Made by a program: the position numbers and the translations under genes
Notes under the pieces: generated by a model
Seen by the model: only the letters and a program-made list of their open reading frames with translations
Told to the model about the DNA's origin: nothing
Databases searched by the model: none
Source of the DNA: Amyelois transitella
Lineage: Eukaryota; Arthropoda; Insecta; Lepidoptera; Pyralidae
Length of the DNA stretch: 64,000 nt
Assembly: GCF_032362555.1 (NCBI RefSeq)
Contig: NC_083510.1
Coordinates: 7,033,501-7,097,500 of the forward strand
Direction of reading: 5' to 3'
Part shown: positions 25,301-36,900 of the stretch, in pieces
Layout of the letters: the number at the start of each line of letters is the position of its first letter
Numbering within the stretch: position 1 is the stretch's first letter

Positions 25301-28300
25301 AACTATTGTTTTGTTTAAATAGCCGAAATAAACCGCTCATTGTTATTCTCACGTTTTATCTTCTTTTTCCTCTTATCGTTAGTCCTGGTTACATCCCCAC
25401 TTATCTTGAGAGGACGGGATGCGCCTTTGAAAAGTGAAGAGAGTTCTAACTGTACCATGGTAAACGTGTCTGAGTGATAAATATTTTTATTTCTTGAAAA
25501 AAAAAAAACGGATTTATATGCTTATGAAATATCTTTGTTCTTTCATTTTTAGTTATATTCTCCAGTTATTTTGTTAATTGATTACACATTTATAAAAAAA
25601 AAAATTATACCAACTTATACGCACTTAGTTTCTCATAAGTTTGTATTTTTTCGAAATGCTTTAGCATTGAATACTGTTACAGAAGGAATATGAAAAAAGT
25701 ATCTTGTACGAAGTGTCTTTATTATAATAATTATTGCTCCATTTTACGTCGTCACGCGAAGGATACCTAATAACTTCCTTCCTAAAGAATTTTAATTTGT
25801 TTTAGGAAATGATAAGATCTTGGCGTCGTCTTTAGTATCACACTATATGATTAACTACTTGAGTAATTATATATAAAATAATATGGAGGGACAACATTGT
25901 CACTTAATAATACTTATACAGTTCCGGTTATTATATGCAGCAGATAAAGATACTCATTTCTTTGGGTAAAGATATGTTTCATGCTAAAGAACATATTATT
26001 ATCAAAATATTACAAAACATAAAACAAATAAATGATAACAAAAAGTGATATTTCTTAAGTATTTCTTTTTATTAATTCTATTACGTTGTGTAAAACGTAA
26101 CCTTTTTTCGAAGAGTAAAATAGTAAGAGTGCAGTGACTGAATAAATTGAAACGGAAAGCGAATTTATTTTTAAAGTGTTTTCTTTTTACATTGCTCATA
26201 TTTCCGCATTCATCACTCCTGCGCAATGCTTTGGAGCCCAGGGCCTACTTTGCACACGTCTGCAGAATCACCCAAACCGTTACGATTATTAAATGATCGA
26301 TCAGTCTTTTACTGGCAGAGAACGTTCGTCGAACCTTTTTTTCAAGTAAATTGTTTAATGTATAAAATTAATCACATTTTTTACAAGATAAGGAAATTAA
26401 TAGACACTTTTGTCTGTCCCACAGAAACAGCAATGGGTGTGAAAATCAACGCTCAATCGAACCCCAACTCCACCTTCCTTACATCCATGAACTCCATCCT
26501 ACACTTGGTCTGCCAGAGGATCTTTCATCTTTGGCTGCAACCCGAGTGGTTGTACAAGTTGTTCCCGAGGTCCCAAGTTCATGAAAAGTGTATGAAGACT
26601 CTGCACAGTTTTACAGATGGGGTAAAATATTTTTACCGACTACTTCTTAAGTTAAATGAAGTTGACTGTGCTCATGTGAAAAATATGTTAAGCATTTTGA
26701 GAAGAAAGTTGGATTATGAGAATTTAAAGGGTCCGATCATAACCAATAATATCGTATTAATACATAATTTATGGGTCCAACTTCTTAAAATATATAATCG
26801 GAAATCATGGAACTGATTTTTACCTAGTCACCTTAGTAGTGCCTAAAGCCTGTGTTTTAAATAATATCGTTTTATTAACTAAATGCTAACATAACATATT
26901 ATGTGTCTAAAGGTTATCAAAATGAAGCGAGATGAAATAAGAATGGAAATCAGTAATAAATCAGAAGCAGATTGTGAATATGGTAAGTTCGTACTTAGAG
27001 AAAACAAACACAAACCTTGCATCCAAACTTAATGATTGAATGGTCTAGTTCCCCACGTAATAGCTTCGACTGCCCTCGGGACATAAGTAACTTTTTAAGT
27101 ATAGACAAGTACCTATACATAATGTATAGGTACTTGTCTATACTTAAAAAGTTCAAATGGCAAATAGTTGTGAAATATTTATTGCAGATTAACTATTATT
27201 CAATTAGTTTTTTAGTTTTTTATCTATTCATCAATTCTAGTTTTTAGCTAAGGCACTTTTAAGTAAAGGGATATGAATGAACGAGTGAGATAAGAATATA
27301 AAGTTTTGCCTTTTTTCAGACTTAGGAAATTACAGACAGAAAACATTCCTTGAACTCCTTATAACCCTTTCTGGTGGTGAGAAGGGGTTCACCGACATTG
27401 AACTGAGGGAGGAAGTTCTGACCCTCACAATAGCTGGTACTGACACATCTGCGGTTGCTATTGGTTACACTTTAAAGTTACTCTCTATGTACCCTCATAT
27501 ACAGGACAAAGTTTATGAAGAGTGAGTATTATCAGTCCTGTCGTTTACATACATATAATCACGTCTTTGTCCTTTACGGGGAGACTGAGCCAACAGTCTT
27601 TTGAAAACGCTGTAACCCCGTGCATATCATAATGTTGGAACAGAGATTGAAAAAGTGATAGGTTGCTAGCCCATAGCCTTAAAAAAGGATCCTAAGATTT
27701 TTTTGCAATTCCCTCGATTGACTTTTACAATCTGCACGAGAAGAGAAGCATTCATTCACAGACATGGTCGTTTATATCTTTTTTAATATTTTAGGCCATT
27801 CCATTTGGACAATTATCTTTGTGTTGCACTGAATGTTATTGGATAGGAAAAAATGAAAAGGAATTTTCTTGTAGAGAACAAAACTCCCAACAATTACTTA
27901 TAACTATTGTTCTACTCGTGACGCCATACAATTTGTGTTGAAATTATAGAAAAGTACTTTTTAAGTAACACCCTATTAAATAATTACGTTGATGATGTTA
28001 GTGAATTATAGACATATGTAATATTTCCTTGGTTTTACCTCTGTATTCTAAATACTAGTCTTAAGAAGTCGCAGTCTGTATGTACAACTATAAACATAGA
28101 GTTGATATAGCTAGCGGTGGAAAAGCTTTTATTTACAATTCCTCTGTTAATGGCATGGGAGACCAATTTAATTTTCTTCTCAGCATGTGAAGTATCATTT
28201 ATATGCTCAATTACAGTTTTAAAATTAAGATCTGTTAATACAGGACATGATGCTATTAGCTTAGAAAATTATCAGGAATACACTCTATGATGTAATATTC

Positions 28301-30358
28301 TCTAGTATGCAGAGATCGTGGCAAGTGGAAAGATCTAGTCTCTGCCTACCCCTCAGGGAAAAAGGCGTAAATTTTATTTATGTATGTATACTCTATAATG
28401 AAAAAGTGATATGTAACAAAGTATATTTAGGGATAGCTACTTGGAAAAGACAATGGCTATCATTTTGACCAAGCAGGCAGTTGAAATGAGACACAACCTC
28501 ATTGGTTAGTAGGCAGTACTGGCTGGAAAACAAATGATTTGAATAGTTAATTCATTAGTGCATATTGTAAAAGTGTAAAATAAACTTTAAAGTTTTGCAA
28601 TATAACAGTGCAATTCACAAACCTGTTCCGCAATGTTCTTCATGACGCCTACAAATCCTTTTCTTTGCTCATATGTCATGAAACTATTGTGATTTCAGTA
28701 AACACACATTTCTGAAGACGATAATAATTAATAATTGAAATATTTGTTATTTTTTTTTTAATATAGACCGTCATAATAATATTTTCTTTTTCCAGGTTAT
28801 ATGAAATTTATGGTGATTCAGATCGCCCATTAATTAAGGATGATATATGTAGACTAAAATACCTCGAGAGGGTGGTGAAAGAATCCCTTCGTTTATTTCC
28901 GCCTGTGCCTTTCATTATCAGGAAGGTTTTAGAAGATACTAAATTGCGTGAGTATTTTAGATAAGAACGTTTCTTAGTAACGGTAATAGCATGGGTGTAA
29001 ACTCGCTATGAAACCATCGTATGCGATTAGATCGAACTAATTAAGATAACGATAATTGAGGATTTTAATTACAAGTTACACCTATTTTTCTCAAGAAGCG
29101 AGTAAAATGAAATTCATTGTGAAGATTCATCATGTCTTTGACTTCCTGTTGTCCATAGTATAATATGCTTGGTCATCTATCGAAACCCAATACTATTAAT
29201 CAAAAATACAAATACATCTATTATATAATACCTACTATTCATAAAAACAGGGATTCCAATTTTACCGACATTATGAAAAGAAATAAGTTTTTTTTTTATT
29301 TTGAGTGACTTGGTCGTTGACTTGTACCCACTAACGTATAAAGAATGTTCAATGGCCAGTCATACTCGTATAACATTAACTATAATAATAATAAACTTTA
29401 GGCTTGACACGACTTTGTCTAGATTTTTTTATTAATAGATAAACATGCAGCTCTATCGAGACTTGGCAATTTTTTTACAGAATATTTTCGGATTTTATTG
29501 AGGAGTTTTTCGTATAAAATAAATAATCATATATATTTTGCAGCGTCAGGCCGAATCCTTCCAGCTGGTTCTGGAGTGGTGGTTTCCATTTGGGGAGCCC
29601 ATCGGGATCCCAAGTATTGGGGTCCGGACGCTGAAGTGTTCGACCCAGACAGGTTTCTACCAGAGAGGTTCAAATTATCTCACCCATGCAGTTACATGCC
29701 TTTTAGCAGTGGGCCCAGAAATTGTGTTGGTAGGTTAAAATATATTAGTATTACGAGTACAATGACATTATGAATTTTTGTTTCATTTGTCTGATTTGGT
29801 CGTATATATTTATTAAGTGCCTGAGGTAAGGTGTGAAGGGAATTGAATTGCGGACGATCAGGATCAGACGATTGGAATTAGAGATAACACCCTATCCTAA
29901 ATTACTCAAAGAGGTGTGCCATTTTAGCCGTCCATAATTACTTGTCATAAAACTTTATCGAATTACTATTTTACGAATATAGATATTAAAATTGAGTTTT
30001 TATATAAGAACTTAGTTATTTAAAATTATTGTGGTTTTCAGCGAAGTAACACTTAGTACGGCGTCACGAAAAATACGTAAATATGACAATAAGAGAGAAT
30101 ACTAGAAATGATCATGATATAAAAAAAAATCGACATAACAGAAGTTCTGTGTCTAAAAATCGATTTTATTTTGCAGGTTACCAATACGCTTTGTTGTCGA
30201 TAAAGACCGCTTTATCGACAATCCTGCGCAGTTACCGAGTAGTCGGTGACGCCCAGACTACCGCCTCTCCACGAATCAGAACCAAGATGGCCATCATGAT
30301 GAAGGATGTCGATGGCTACAAAGTGGCTTTGGAGAAGAGAAAACCGACCAGCAATTAA
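19393..30358 (+). CDS. Cytochrome P450, CYP4 clan (probably CYP341-like), 510 aa, ten exons
   Basis: Exons: 19393-19549, 20801-20890, 22962-23072, 24466-24651, 26425-26621, 26913-26982, 27320-27521, 28796-28947, 29544-29729, 30177-30358. They sum to 1533 bp and join in consistent phase to a TAA at 30356-30358. The protein has an N-terminal hydrophobic anchor (MILWLTLIALGLWTVVF) followed by basic residues and the LIPGP hinge, so it should be an ER-membrane microsomal P450. Motifs in order: C-helix W123..R127, I-helix AGTDTS (309-314), K-helix E367-S-L-R370, PERF (428-431), and heme loop FSSGPRNCVG with Cys449. All are intact, and the length is normal. The EKDDLHRF segment and the I-helix suggest the lepidopteran CYP341 group from memory; CYP340 or another CYP4-clan family is possible. 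Substrate unknown. The exon 5 donor (gtaaaa) is weak. Confidence 0.92.
19550..20800 (+). other. P450 intron 1
   Basis: 1251 bp, AT-rich, holding a decayed minus-strand SINE fragment near its centre and no other feature that I can support. Confidence 0.7.
20105..20283 (-). repeat. Family B SINE fragment
   Basis: A decayed reverse copy: ttgtctgaatgtgcaggtttt, then ctgtaggagtatcggttgg and a relic B box (gggattcaaacctgtgc on the + strand). Confidence 0.6.
21097..21240 (-). repeat. Family E repeat (Helitron-like end)
   Basis: Reverse-orientation terminus a|ctagctgttgcccgcaactc, followed by the ttcaacgaaatttggcata body. The CTAG terminus abuts an A on the + strand, as in the other Helitron-like ends. 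Confidence 0.55.
21920..22141. repeat. 37-bp tandem repeat, six units
   Basis: Six consecutive units of 37 bp, consensus starting aaactatgggcgggcaagat and ending ataacataaatag. Units differ by only a few substitutions (ggcgggc/ggcggac, aataac/cataac), and the first is the most diverged. The array fills exactly six periods, with no partial unit evident. Confidence 0.92.
22191..22703 (+). repeat. Family A repeat split by a tRNA-derived SINE
   Basis: Family A sequence occupies 22191-22258 (cggcacttta..gactaagggatagggtt) and resumes at about 22530 through the cagtcttttcgagactg hairpin to a gcatgtatgtatg tail. The SINE at 22259-22513 lies between. A 16-bp segment (ataaacaagggttt core) is duplicated at 22514-22529 and 22535-22550 beside the SINE. 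Confidence 0.8.
22259..22513 (-). mobile_element. tRNA-derived SINE (family S), full length
   Basis: Read on the minus strand it begins cggcctctgtggcgcagcgg, with an A box (tggcgcagcggcagt) and B box (gggttcgaatcccgg) typical of Pol III promoters. A gagttagtatctcgtaacac body follows, then an A/T-rich tail with TTTATT/ATAAATA units. It is inserted in family A, so it is younger than that copy. Two other copies lie at 35040-35215 and 48993-49225. Confidence 0.9.
23073..24465 (+). other. P450 intron 3
   Basis: 1393 bp. A SINE fragment lies at 24240-24330; otherwise it is AT-rich with nothing recognisable. Confidence 0.7.
24240..24330 (-). repeat. Family B SINE fragment
   Basis: A short reverse piece with taaccataagagcatcagtt and the following atttgtaa..taatatacata stretch seen in the other family B copies. 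Confidence 0.5.
24652..26424 (+). other. P450 intron 4
   Basis: 1773 bp of AT-rich sequence. Open frames at 24766-25056 and in the last 200 bp show no family resemblance. The 26226-26816 frame only appears long because it spans real exon 5. Confidence 0.7.
27089..27153. repeat. Perfect palindrome in P450 intron 6
   Basis: Two 32-bp arms (27089-27120 and 27122-27153) are exact reverse complements separated by a single A at 27121. The left arm begins aactttttaagtatagac. It lies inside the 337-bp intron between exons 6 and 7 and would form a very tight RNA hairpin. Confidence 0.95.
27548..27708 (-). repeat. Family A repeat, 3' part
   Basis: Starts catacatataatcacgtc 26 bp after the exon 7 donor. 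It contains degraded hairpin and ggttgctagcccata blocks and has lost the 5' end. Confidence 0.75.
28311..28390 (+). repeat. Family C repeat fragment
   Basis: It contains gatcgtggcaagtggaaaga, tctctgcctacccctcaggg and a ttatgtatgtat tail. Copies recur at 32224, 33594, 41222 and (inverted) 43058. Confidence 0.7.
28948..29543 (+). other. P450 intron 8
   Basis: 596 bp of AT-rich sequence bounded by gtgagt and ttttgcag. I see nothing else in it. Confidence 0.75.
29730..30176 (+). other. P450 intron 9
   Basis: 447 bp. It interrupts the glycine codon (G451) directly after the heme cysteine loop and contains no recognised element. Confidence 0.8.
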
Positions 30359-30630
30359 TAGTGAAATACATGATTGCTTGTTTTTTTTAAATGAATATAA
30401 TATCATTGTTATGTTGTGATCTAACCGAAAACTAAATTATTGTTAAACTTATCTTAAAGGAATCAACCATTTTCAATCTCTTCCATAATTCTTGTACTCA
30501 GCACAGAAATGATAACAAAATTTCAAATGCTGAAATTTATAAGTGATACTTTTTTAATTAATTATTTATATCCATTAAAACCTATTCAATGATGTTCCTA
30601 ATTAAACTTTAAATTGTTTTAAGTTTACAA

Positions 30631-30880
30631 ACATACATATAGTCACGTCCATACCCCTTGCGGGGTAGATAAAGCTAACAATCTTGAAAATACTGATAGG
30701 CCCCGTGCAGCTTGTTGGCATGATGATAGAATTGAGATTCAAATAGTGGCAGGTTGCTAGCCCATCGCCTAAAAGAAGTATCCCAAGTTTATAAGCCTAT
30801 CCCTTAGTCGTTTTTACGGCATCCATGGGAAAGAGGAGTGATCCTATTCTTTTTTTTGTTGGTGCTGGGAACCACACAGT
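30631..30880 (-). repeat. Family A element, nearly full length
   Basis: A reverse copy from the catacatatagtcacgtc tail to the tgggaaccacaca end. The 5' terminal hairpin is cut short by about ten bases. Confidence 0.8.
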
Positions 30881-32223
30881 TTTAGGTTTGAACGTTATAA
30901 AGTTTCCATTTGTACTGATTCTGACTTCTTAATTGATAATATTGCCATTAAATTAAATATGTTGAATTATAAGAATATCGAATGAAGCAAAAGGAAAAAT
31001 AAAGAACTGTTATTTTTGTTTTGTTTTGTTTTATTATTTTTCTTTTACACTGTTGCGTGGTTAAGATGATATTTTTTTTTAGATTTCACTCTTCATTCCC
31101 ATTCCTTCTTTTGTAAATTAACAGAAAATAGCATTACTTTAGAATTATGTGGCAAATAAAACCTTAATAATTAACCTCCTTTGTTTGAATTTGTGGTATA
31201 TTTTAATTTTCAATGTCAAAGTGATTTAATTAGCAAACTAAGTACCAACTGTTCTGTGAAGTAACCTTTTAAATTGTAGTAAGAAAGTAATGTTATTAAT
31301 TTCTTAAGTATTTAATTTATGTTCATTGCGCATCTATTTCTTATATGCGCAAAAGAAAAACAGTGACAATGTATTTTATATAAAATACCATGACAGGCAC
31401 GGTACTCCACGGAATTGTTATAAACTATTAAATATTAAACATCTTACTGCAGATAAAGTGATATTTGTAATGTCAATATATTTGTACAAATTTACCTGGA
31501 TTGCATTTTAAGTATACTAAGCGAGTTAGTTTTAAACTTCTTTAAAGTTTTTGTAACTTCTTTTAATGAGTAAGCGAAAAGTGAAAATGTAGAATGGGTT
31601 AACAAATGCAATCTCTGTATGTGGTTAACACTATGAATCCTATTGGTCAACGTTGTGTAACATGTCCAATACAAGAATGTAATACTCCTAATGAATACCG
31701 GAAGTAAGTTAGTTTTACTACTAGAATAAGTGGCATACATCCATTTTATTGGTAAATGGTAATCGCACTCTATGGACCGTTAACTGTTCACTAGTTTCTA
31801 GAAAATCTTTGTAGACATGATAACCATATATAACTGAAAATACTAGTCTACGAAAAATAATTATTTTCTAATTTAGACACAAATTTTCAGTGCTTTTGTT
31901 TTAAGCAATTTTGATCTATTTATGTACAGCCTTGGACTTCAGAAACCATTTATTTCGCAAACTTTCGGTTGTTAGACTGCATTGGAAGCCATTAGAATCA
32001 ATTTCGTGATTGTTGAACAACGACAGCCATTACGAGATGTTATGAACGAACGACTAAAGTTTCGAGCAATTTTCATATTTCCATATTTATGTCATGCTTA
32101 ATAGCACTGCATCTAAGACAAACAAAATATTGTAATATAAATTTCACTTTTGTGGGTAAGTTCTTTAAAATCGGGGACGCTTTGGCAAAAGGTCTGGTCA
32201 AGAGTAGGTACCCGAAACGGAAA

Positions 32224-32322
32224 TGATGGATGAAGCGAAAGAAGTATGTAGGATCGTAGCGTAGAAGATATAGTATCTGCTTGCCTCTCTGGGAAAGAGG
32301 CGTGATTTTATGTAAGTATGTA
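32224..32322 (+). repeat. Family C repeat fragment
   Basis: gatggatgaagcgaaagaagtatg followed by atctgcttgcctctctggga and a ttatgtaagtatg tail. A SINE head fragment follows within 20 bp. Confidence 0.65.
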
Positions 32323-32340
32323 ATTAAAAGACGAAAGAGC

Positions 32341-32420
32341 GCCGGTGGTCGAATCTGTAAGGTGCCCTCTTAAAATGCGTGATACGCAGAAAGGCACAGG
32401 TTCAAATCCCACTTGCACGA
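32341..32420 (+). repeat. Family B SINE, tRNA-like head only
   Basis: The head has an A box (ggtggtcgaatctgt) and B box (aggttcaaatcccac) spaced as in a tRNA. The body is absent. It is not a functional tRNA: no cloverleaf acceptor stem is present. Confidence 0.7.
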
Positions 32421-33593
32421 TTAGTTCTATTAATTTTATTAAAGAATAGGTTTACTTGAACTACAATAACGTAGCGCATACAAAGTTTCAACTTGTGAAA
32501 CCAGTGCGGCAAGATTACAGGCGCGCTATTTCGCAATCAAGGATATAAGTATCCTTTTTAGGCAATTCACATGAATAATGTAATGTTGCTTACATTAGTC
32601 ACGTGAAATACTTTAAGGGTAAGTGTGTGTATTTAAATGTTAAACAATTCATTGAATAATTCAAATGTCATTACTGGATGGTCATTTTTGTTATTTTGAG
32701 TTTAATGGATTTTCCGACAGTTTTTAAAAATATATTTAAGTGAACTGGAATGACGTGACTAATTTCAATCTAAATCAATAAAGCCTTCCATATAGGGTCT
32801 CCTAATATCGACAAAATAGGTCAACTTGAAATGATTTCCTGCAGAAATTTATGATTTTTTAGGTTAACATACTTCTTATACTATAGTTGTATAGAGTACC
32901 TCGCAGCACGCAACCTTCGATCTGGGTTACAGGAAATAAGGAACGAGATAACTTTCAAGTTGAAATTACTTTAATGGGACCATGATTGCTGTTGTGCGTA
33001 CAGGAAGTGCTAATACTTTTCTATGTTGCCACTGTATTTAAAACAAAGCGCTTTACTATTTAGGCACCTTACAAATCGGGCACTATTTAACCAATTAAAC
33101 ATAGATACAACAAAGAAGAAGTGGTTGTAATCATATGTTTAATTAAAAAGAAAATCATGTTTGTTTGTTTTTTTTTTTTGAAAGTGCGAGTTTAAAAATC
33201 ATGAGTATAATTGGCTTAGTAGTTAGTACCTAAAAGCCTTAAAATGCATTATCTTAGTTACGTAGCTTTTACAGAGTCCGTGAGCCCATGACACGAAAGC
33301 TTTGCTATAAATCACTGAGTTATCTAAATAAAGGCTACTACACACTGCGTTCTGCAGCGAAGGCAATGACGAAGCTATTTAGTTTGGTTGCAGTCAAGCG
33401 TTGCCGTTAGGCAATGTTCTGCTTTCTGATACCTTTAACTTGCTCTAGTACAAATTTCACAGCATCGTTGCTTAGCAAAAAAAAAACAAAATAAGATTAA
33501 ATTGTATTTACTTCAAACTAAAATGGCTCATCGCATATTTATACAAAATACAACTTCAATTACTTCAAAATGAAAAATATCTGCGGTATACTC

Positions 33594-33660
33594 AGTGATA
33601 AGATATAGTCTCTGCCTACTTTATCGGTAAGGAGGCGTGATTTATGTTAATATACCCCTC
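33594..33660 (+). repeat. Family C repeat fragment
   Basis: The short tail piece agatatagtctctgcctact, then aggaggcgtgatttatg. Confidence 0.6.
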
Positions 33661-33714
33661 AATATTATGACATTATCGTAGCAACCCACTGAAATATAAT
33701 AGCTTGCATAATGT

Positions 33715-33928
33715 CTAAGCTATCGCTAATCGCTAGGTGTGTTACCTTTACCGACGCTTGTTGCAACCGGCAGTATGCTTTGGGCGGCCGGGCAGGCCCC
33801 ACGCCCATTCTTACTCGATTGAAAACTCACGCGTTACAAATTATTTACACTATTATAATGGGATGACATGAACAAAACCTCCCCTATGCCTAGACTCGCG
33901 CGGAGGAAACATGAGCTTGCAATGAGAG
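33715..33928 (+). promoter_or_regulatory. Probable promoter/5' leader of the TTLL2-type gene
   Basis: A GC-richer stretch ends in cgcgcggaggaaac, a four-codon upstream ATG frame (33911-33925) and a possible donor (gag|gttagt at 33929). Splicing this to the acceptor at 33990 would remove only 62 bp and place the 5' UTR directly before the ATG at 33993. This is inference; transcript data would settle it. Confidence 0.35.
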
Positions 33929-33992
33929 GTTAGTGATCCTAATTTAGGTTATATCACCATGGCAAAATGTTTATTGTATGTTTATTTTAGGT

Positions 33993-36900
33993 ATGCTTTG
34001 GAAAACCATGGATGGATATTACGATAACGATGAGCCATTCATATATCGGCTTAATGATAATGGTTCGGGACCTAGTCTTCTTATAAAGGTTATTTTGGAA
34101 ATTTATAAAAACATCTGGTTAATGTGTTCGTTTAGTAGCTAGTGCACGCCATTTAATTTAAAGTTTTACCGTAGATTTTTTTAAATTTAATTTTTCACTT
34201 TTCACGCATCTTAGAATAATAATCATGTCCACCAAACACAAAAATAATACAGTGATTTGTATGCGTAGTCAAATGCGGAAAAATCTTGACGCACACACCG
34301 TATGCAATAAATAACAATCAAAACAGCCAGTAAGCACTTACGTGCTTCAAAATTATTTTGTTCTAAAATTATATTATACTAGAAGCTACGTGGCTTGCGT
34401 ATCCTTTATACAATGCTATATCGTAATAAAGTGGGAATACCATCTCATGTTTGGTATTGGTATACAATTGGTATACAATATATGACCTCTAAAATTACTC
34501 ATGGATCGGAAATTTTTAACTGTAGTAAGTTAAAAATTTCCGATCCATGAGTAATTTTAGAGGTCATATATTGTATACCACGCATTATTTAGTAGATTCT
34601 GTCACTGCTTGTTTAAAAAGTACACAAATAAATTAAAGAGAAGATGACAAATTAGAGTATGAAATACCTCTATGTGACTTAATACTACACAAATAAGTTT
34701 GTATAGTATCATGGCCAGCACTTGCACAGTCGCACACTAATTGTCTGCTTTTCCTTAATAACAACACAAACTATACTTATGTAGCAACAAAATCTTTTAA
34801 AAGGTATGTGCTGAGCGCGGCTGGCGCATGTACCAGGGGTACAGCAGCAGCGAGGAGAGATGGAACCTTTGGTGGCGAACGAGTTCTTTCCCAGCTGGTT
34901 GCTACAAGACGCTGGGCGATTGGCAGGTGACATCTCCTAACCTTTCATGTGATGCTGGTACTGAAAACTGTTGACTACCAACTAGTACTGTTCCTGGTAT
35001 AATTATATTTTTTGAAAAATTATAATTTTTATAAACTCTGCGACACACAGATCAAACCCAACCAACTTTATCTGATTGTTCTCGGTCTTGGCTGTTAATC
35101 TATAGAAGTGCTTATTGTAAAGTATTTTAAGTAGTATCGTTGAGTTAGTATACCATAACAAAAGTTTCGACCTTCATCTGTGTAATTTGTGCCATATAAT
35201 TTTATTTATTTTTCTTACAAAATTTTATTTTTACCATAGTCTTACAATAAAAAAGTTATTCTTATTATTTAATTTCCAGTTTATGAATCACATACCAAAA
35301 GGAGGATCAATATGTCGTAAAGACGGTCTCTCAAGACTGCTGCGGTGTATGCGACGAGTCTACGGCTCCATATACGACTTCAGGTATAAATCTTCGTTAC
35401 GTATCTTTATTCTGACATCTTGGCGCAGTTACTTTAAAATATGTTAAATTGAAACTTCACATTACAATGAATGGTCACTTAAACATACTTATTGACCGTT
35501 TAATATGACAAGTTGCATATTTATGAATGTCCGACAGGTTTATTACTAATTGTAATAATGTAATGAGCGTATCAACACCATTAATTCTTGGTGCAGGTTG
35601 GATTAACAAAAGTTAAAAATAGGATATTTTATGAATTTGTTTTAAGTCGGATGACTTTAAGTAATGAATTTAATGAGATTTTGGCTACGAAAGGTTGGAT
35701 CGACCGTGGATGCAGATTTTATGATCAGCCGATGATTTTGAGAGTTCATATAGAAGTATATAGTATCAATCGACAGTATTAAAAAATTCATGGAACGAGT
35801 TGGCATGAGGCGCAGCTCACAAAAATGAAGATGATAAGTTTCACCTCTCTGTTTAGATATCTGTCTTGTTTATCGGTATAGTGGTTCAAAGACTCGTCTT
35901 TGATCGATATATGCGATTATAAATCTCGATTAATATATGCGATTTTCTTTCTATCAAGATGAACACTGGTTCATCTGGGATCGACGTTCCTTCAAATTTA
36001 CCCGATAACCAGTAAGATGTTCTAATGTCGTTTATAAAAGGAAGAAGCGAACCTACTCCTTTTTGAAGATATCTAATTAAAAGATAGAGTAAGACCTTGA
36101 AAAATATTGAATAACATAATTTTCAGGACAATGTTTTTTATATGTCGTGTTTAAAACAATAAAATTCATTTTGATGCACGCAAATATAACATTTATCGTA
36201 ATTTCATTTCGGTTAAAGAAACATCGGAAAAATTGCGGACATCCTGTTTGTTAAATGCTTTCTGCATCCATAAAAATTTACAATGCTCGTTCACAGTCAC
36301 AAGGACTTTACGTTTCAGTAAGCAAAGAATTTTTTAAAATTCTTTTATGACATGAATATATTTTAATAAATTATGTTTGTCGTTACATAGTCGTAAAAGG
36401 AATCGGGCTTGTGGAAATGCTAATTTTGTTTTGCTGACTAATATATCCACTGTTTTTAATTTTTCCTAAGCTAATAGTTAAATTTAGGAGTTGTAACAAA
36501 AAGCGTGCCAGAAAATAGACCAGTTTTTAAAATGATAAGCAAATGGCAGGATTGTGGTTCCCAGTTAGTTCTGTTAGTGGAAATTTCTAGGTTGTTATTT
36601 ATCTAATCCTAATAAATCAGAAATAAATCACTTTACCTCAATAATTCACCTCCAGCCAATTTACCGACTAAAAATAGAATGGCAACCAAACTGAAAGTCA
36701 TTTGTCCTATATATAGATTAGAGACGACACAGAAACGTCAACACAAACTTTTTCCAAATAAGTGTACTTTTTATGATGGAAGTTATAGTAAAATATCTAT
36801 CATAATAATTGTGTATCCGAGGGCGTCACCGGCAGTGGGATATATTTACTATGACGCGTTATCGAAAGTTATCAGGTTCGAATCCTACTTTTTTAAGCGA

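Larger units (their letters stand above)
27522..28795 (+). other. P450 intron 7
   Basis: 1274 bp containing one family A and one family C fragment. The remainder shows nothing supportable. Confidence 0.7.
30359..33992 (+). other. Intergenic region between P450 and TTLL2-type gene
   Basis: About 3.6 kb. After the P450 stop no strong AATAAA is close; ATTAAA at 30574-30579 is a candidate. It holds family A, B and C fragments. The last 270 bp (about 33715-33928) are GC-richer and probably form the TTLL2-type promoter and 5' leader. Confidence 0.6.

Noticed and set aside
26226..26816. 196-codon open frame on the + strand
   Set aside because: Only 26425-26621 is coding (P450 exon 5); the frame runs through both flanking introns by chance, and P450 conservation and splice phase define the exon.
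32341..32420. A tRNA gene
   Set aside because: A and B boxes are present, but there is no acceptor stem or plausible cloverleaf, and the same head is attached to SINE bodies elsewhere in the window.
34709..34933. 74-codon open frame on the minus strand
   Set aside because: It is the antisense shadow of TTLL2-type exon 2 (34804-34926), whose + strand frame carries the family motif ERGW and proper splice sites.
35588..35782. 64-codon open frame in TTLL2-type intron 3
   Set aside because: No family resemblance, no need for an extra exon between the flanking catalytic blocks, and its phase does not fit the neighbouring exons as a cassette I could justify.
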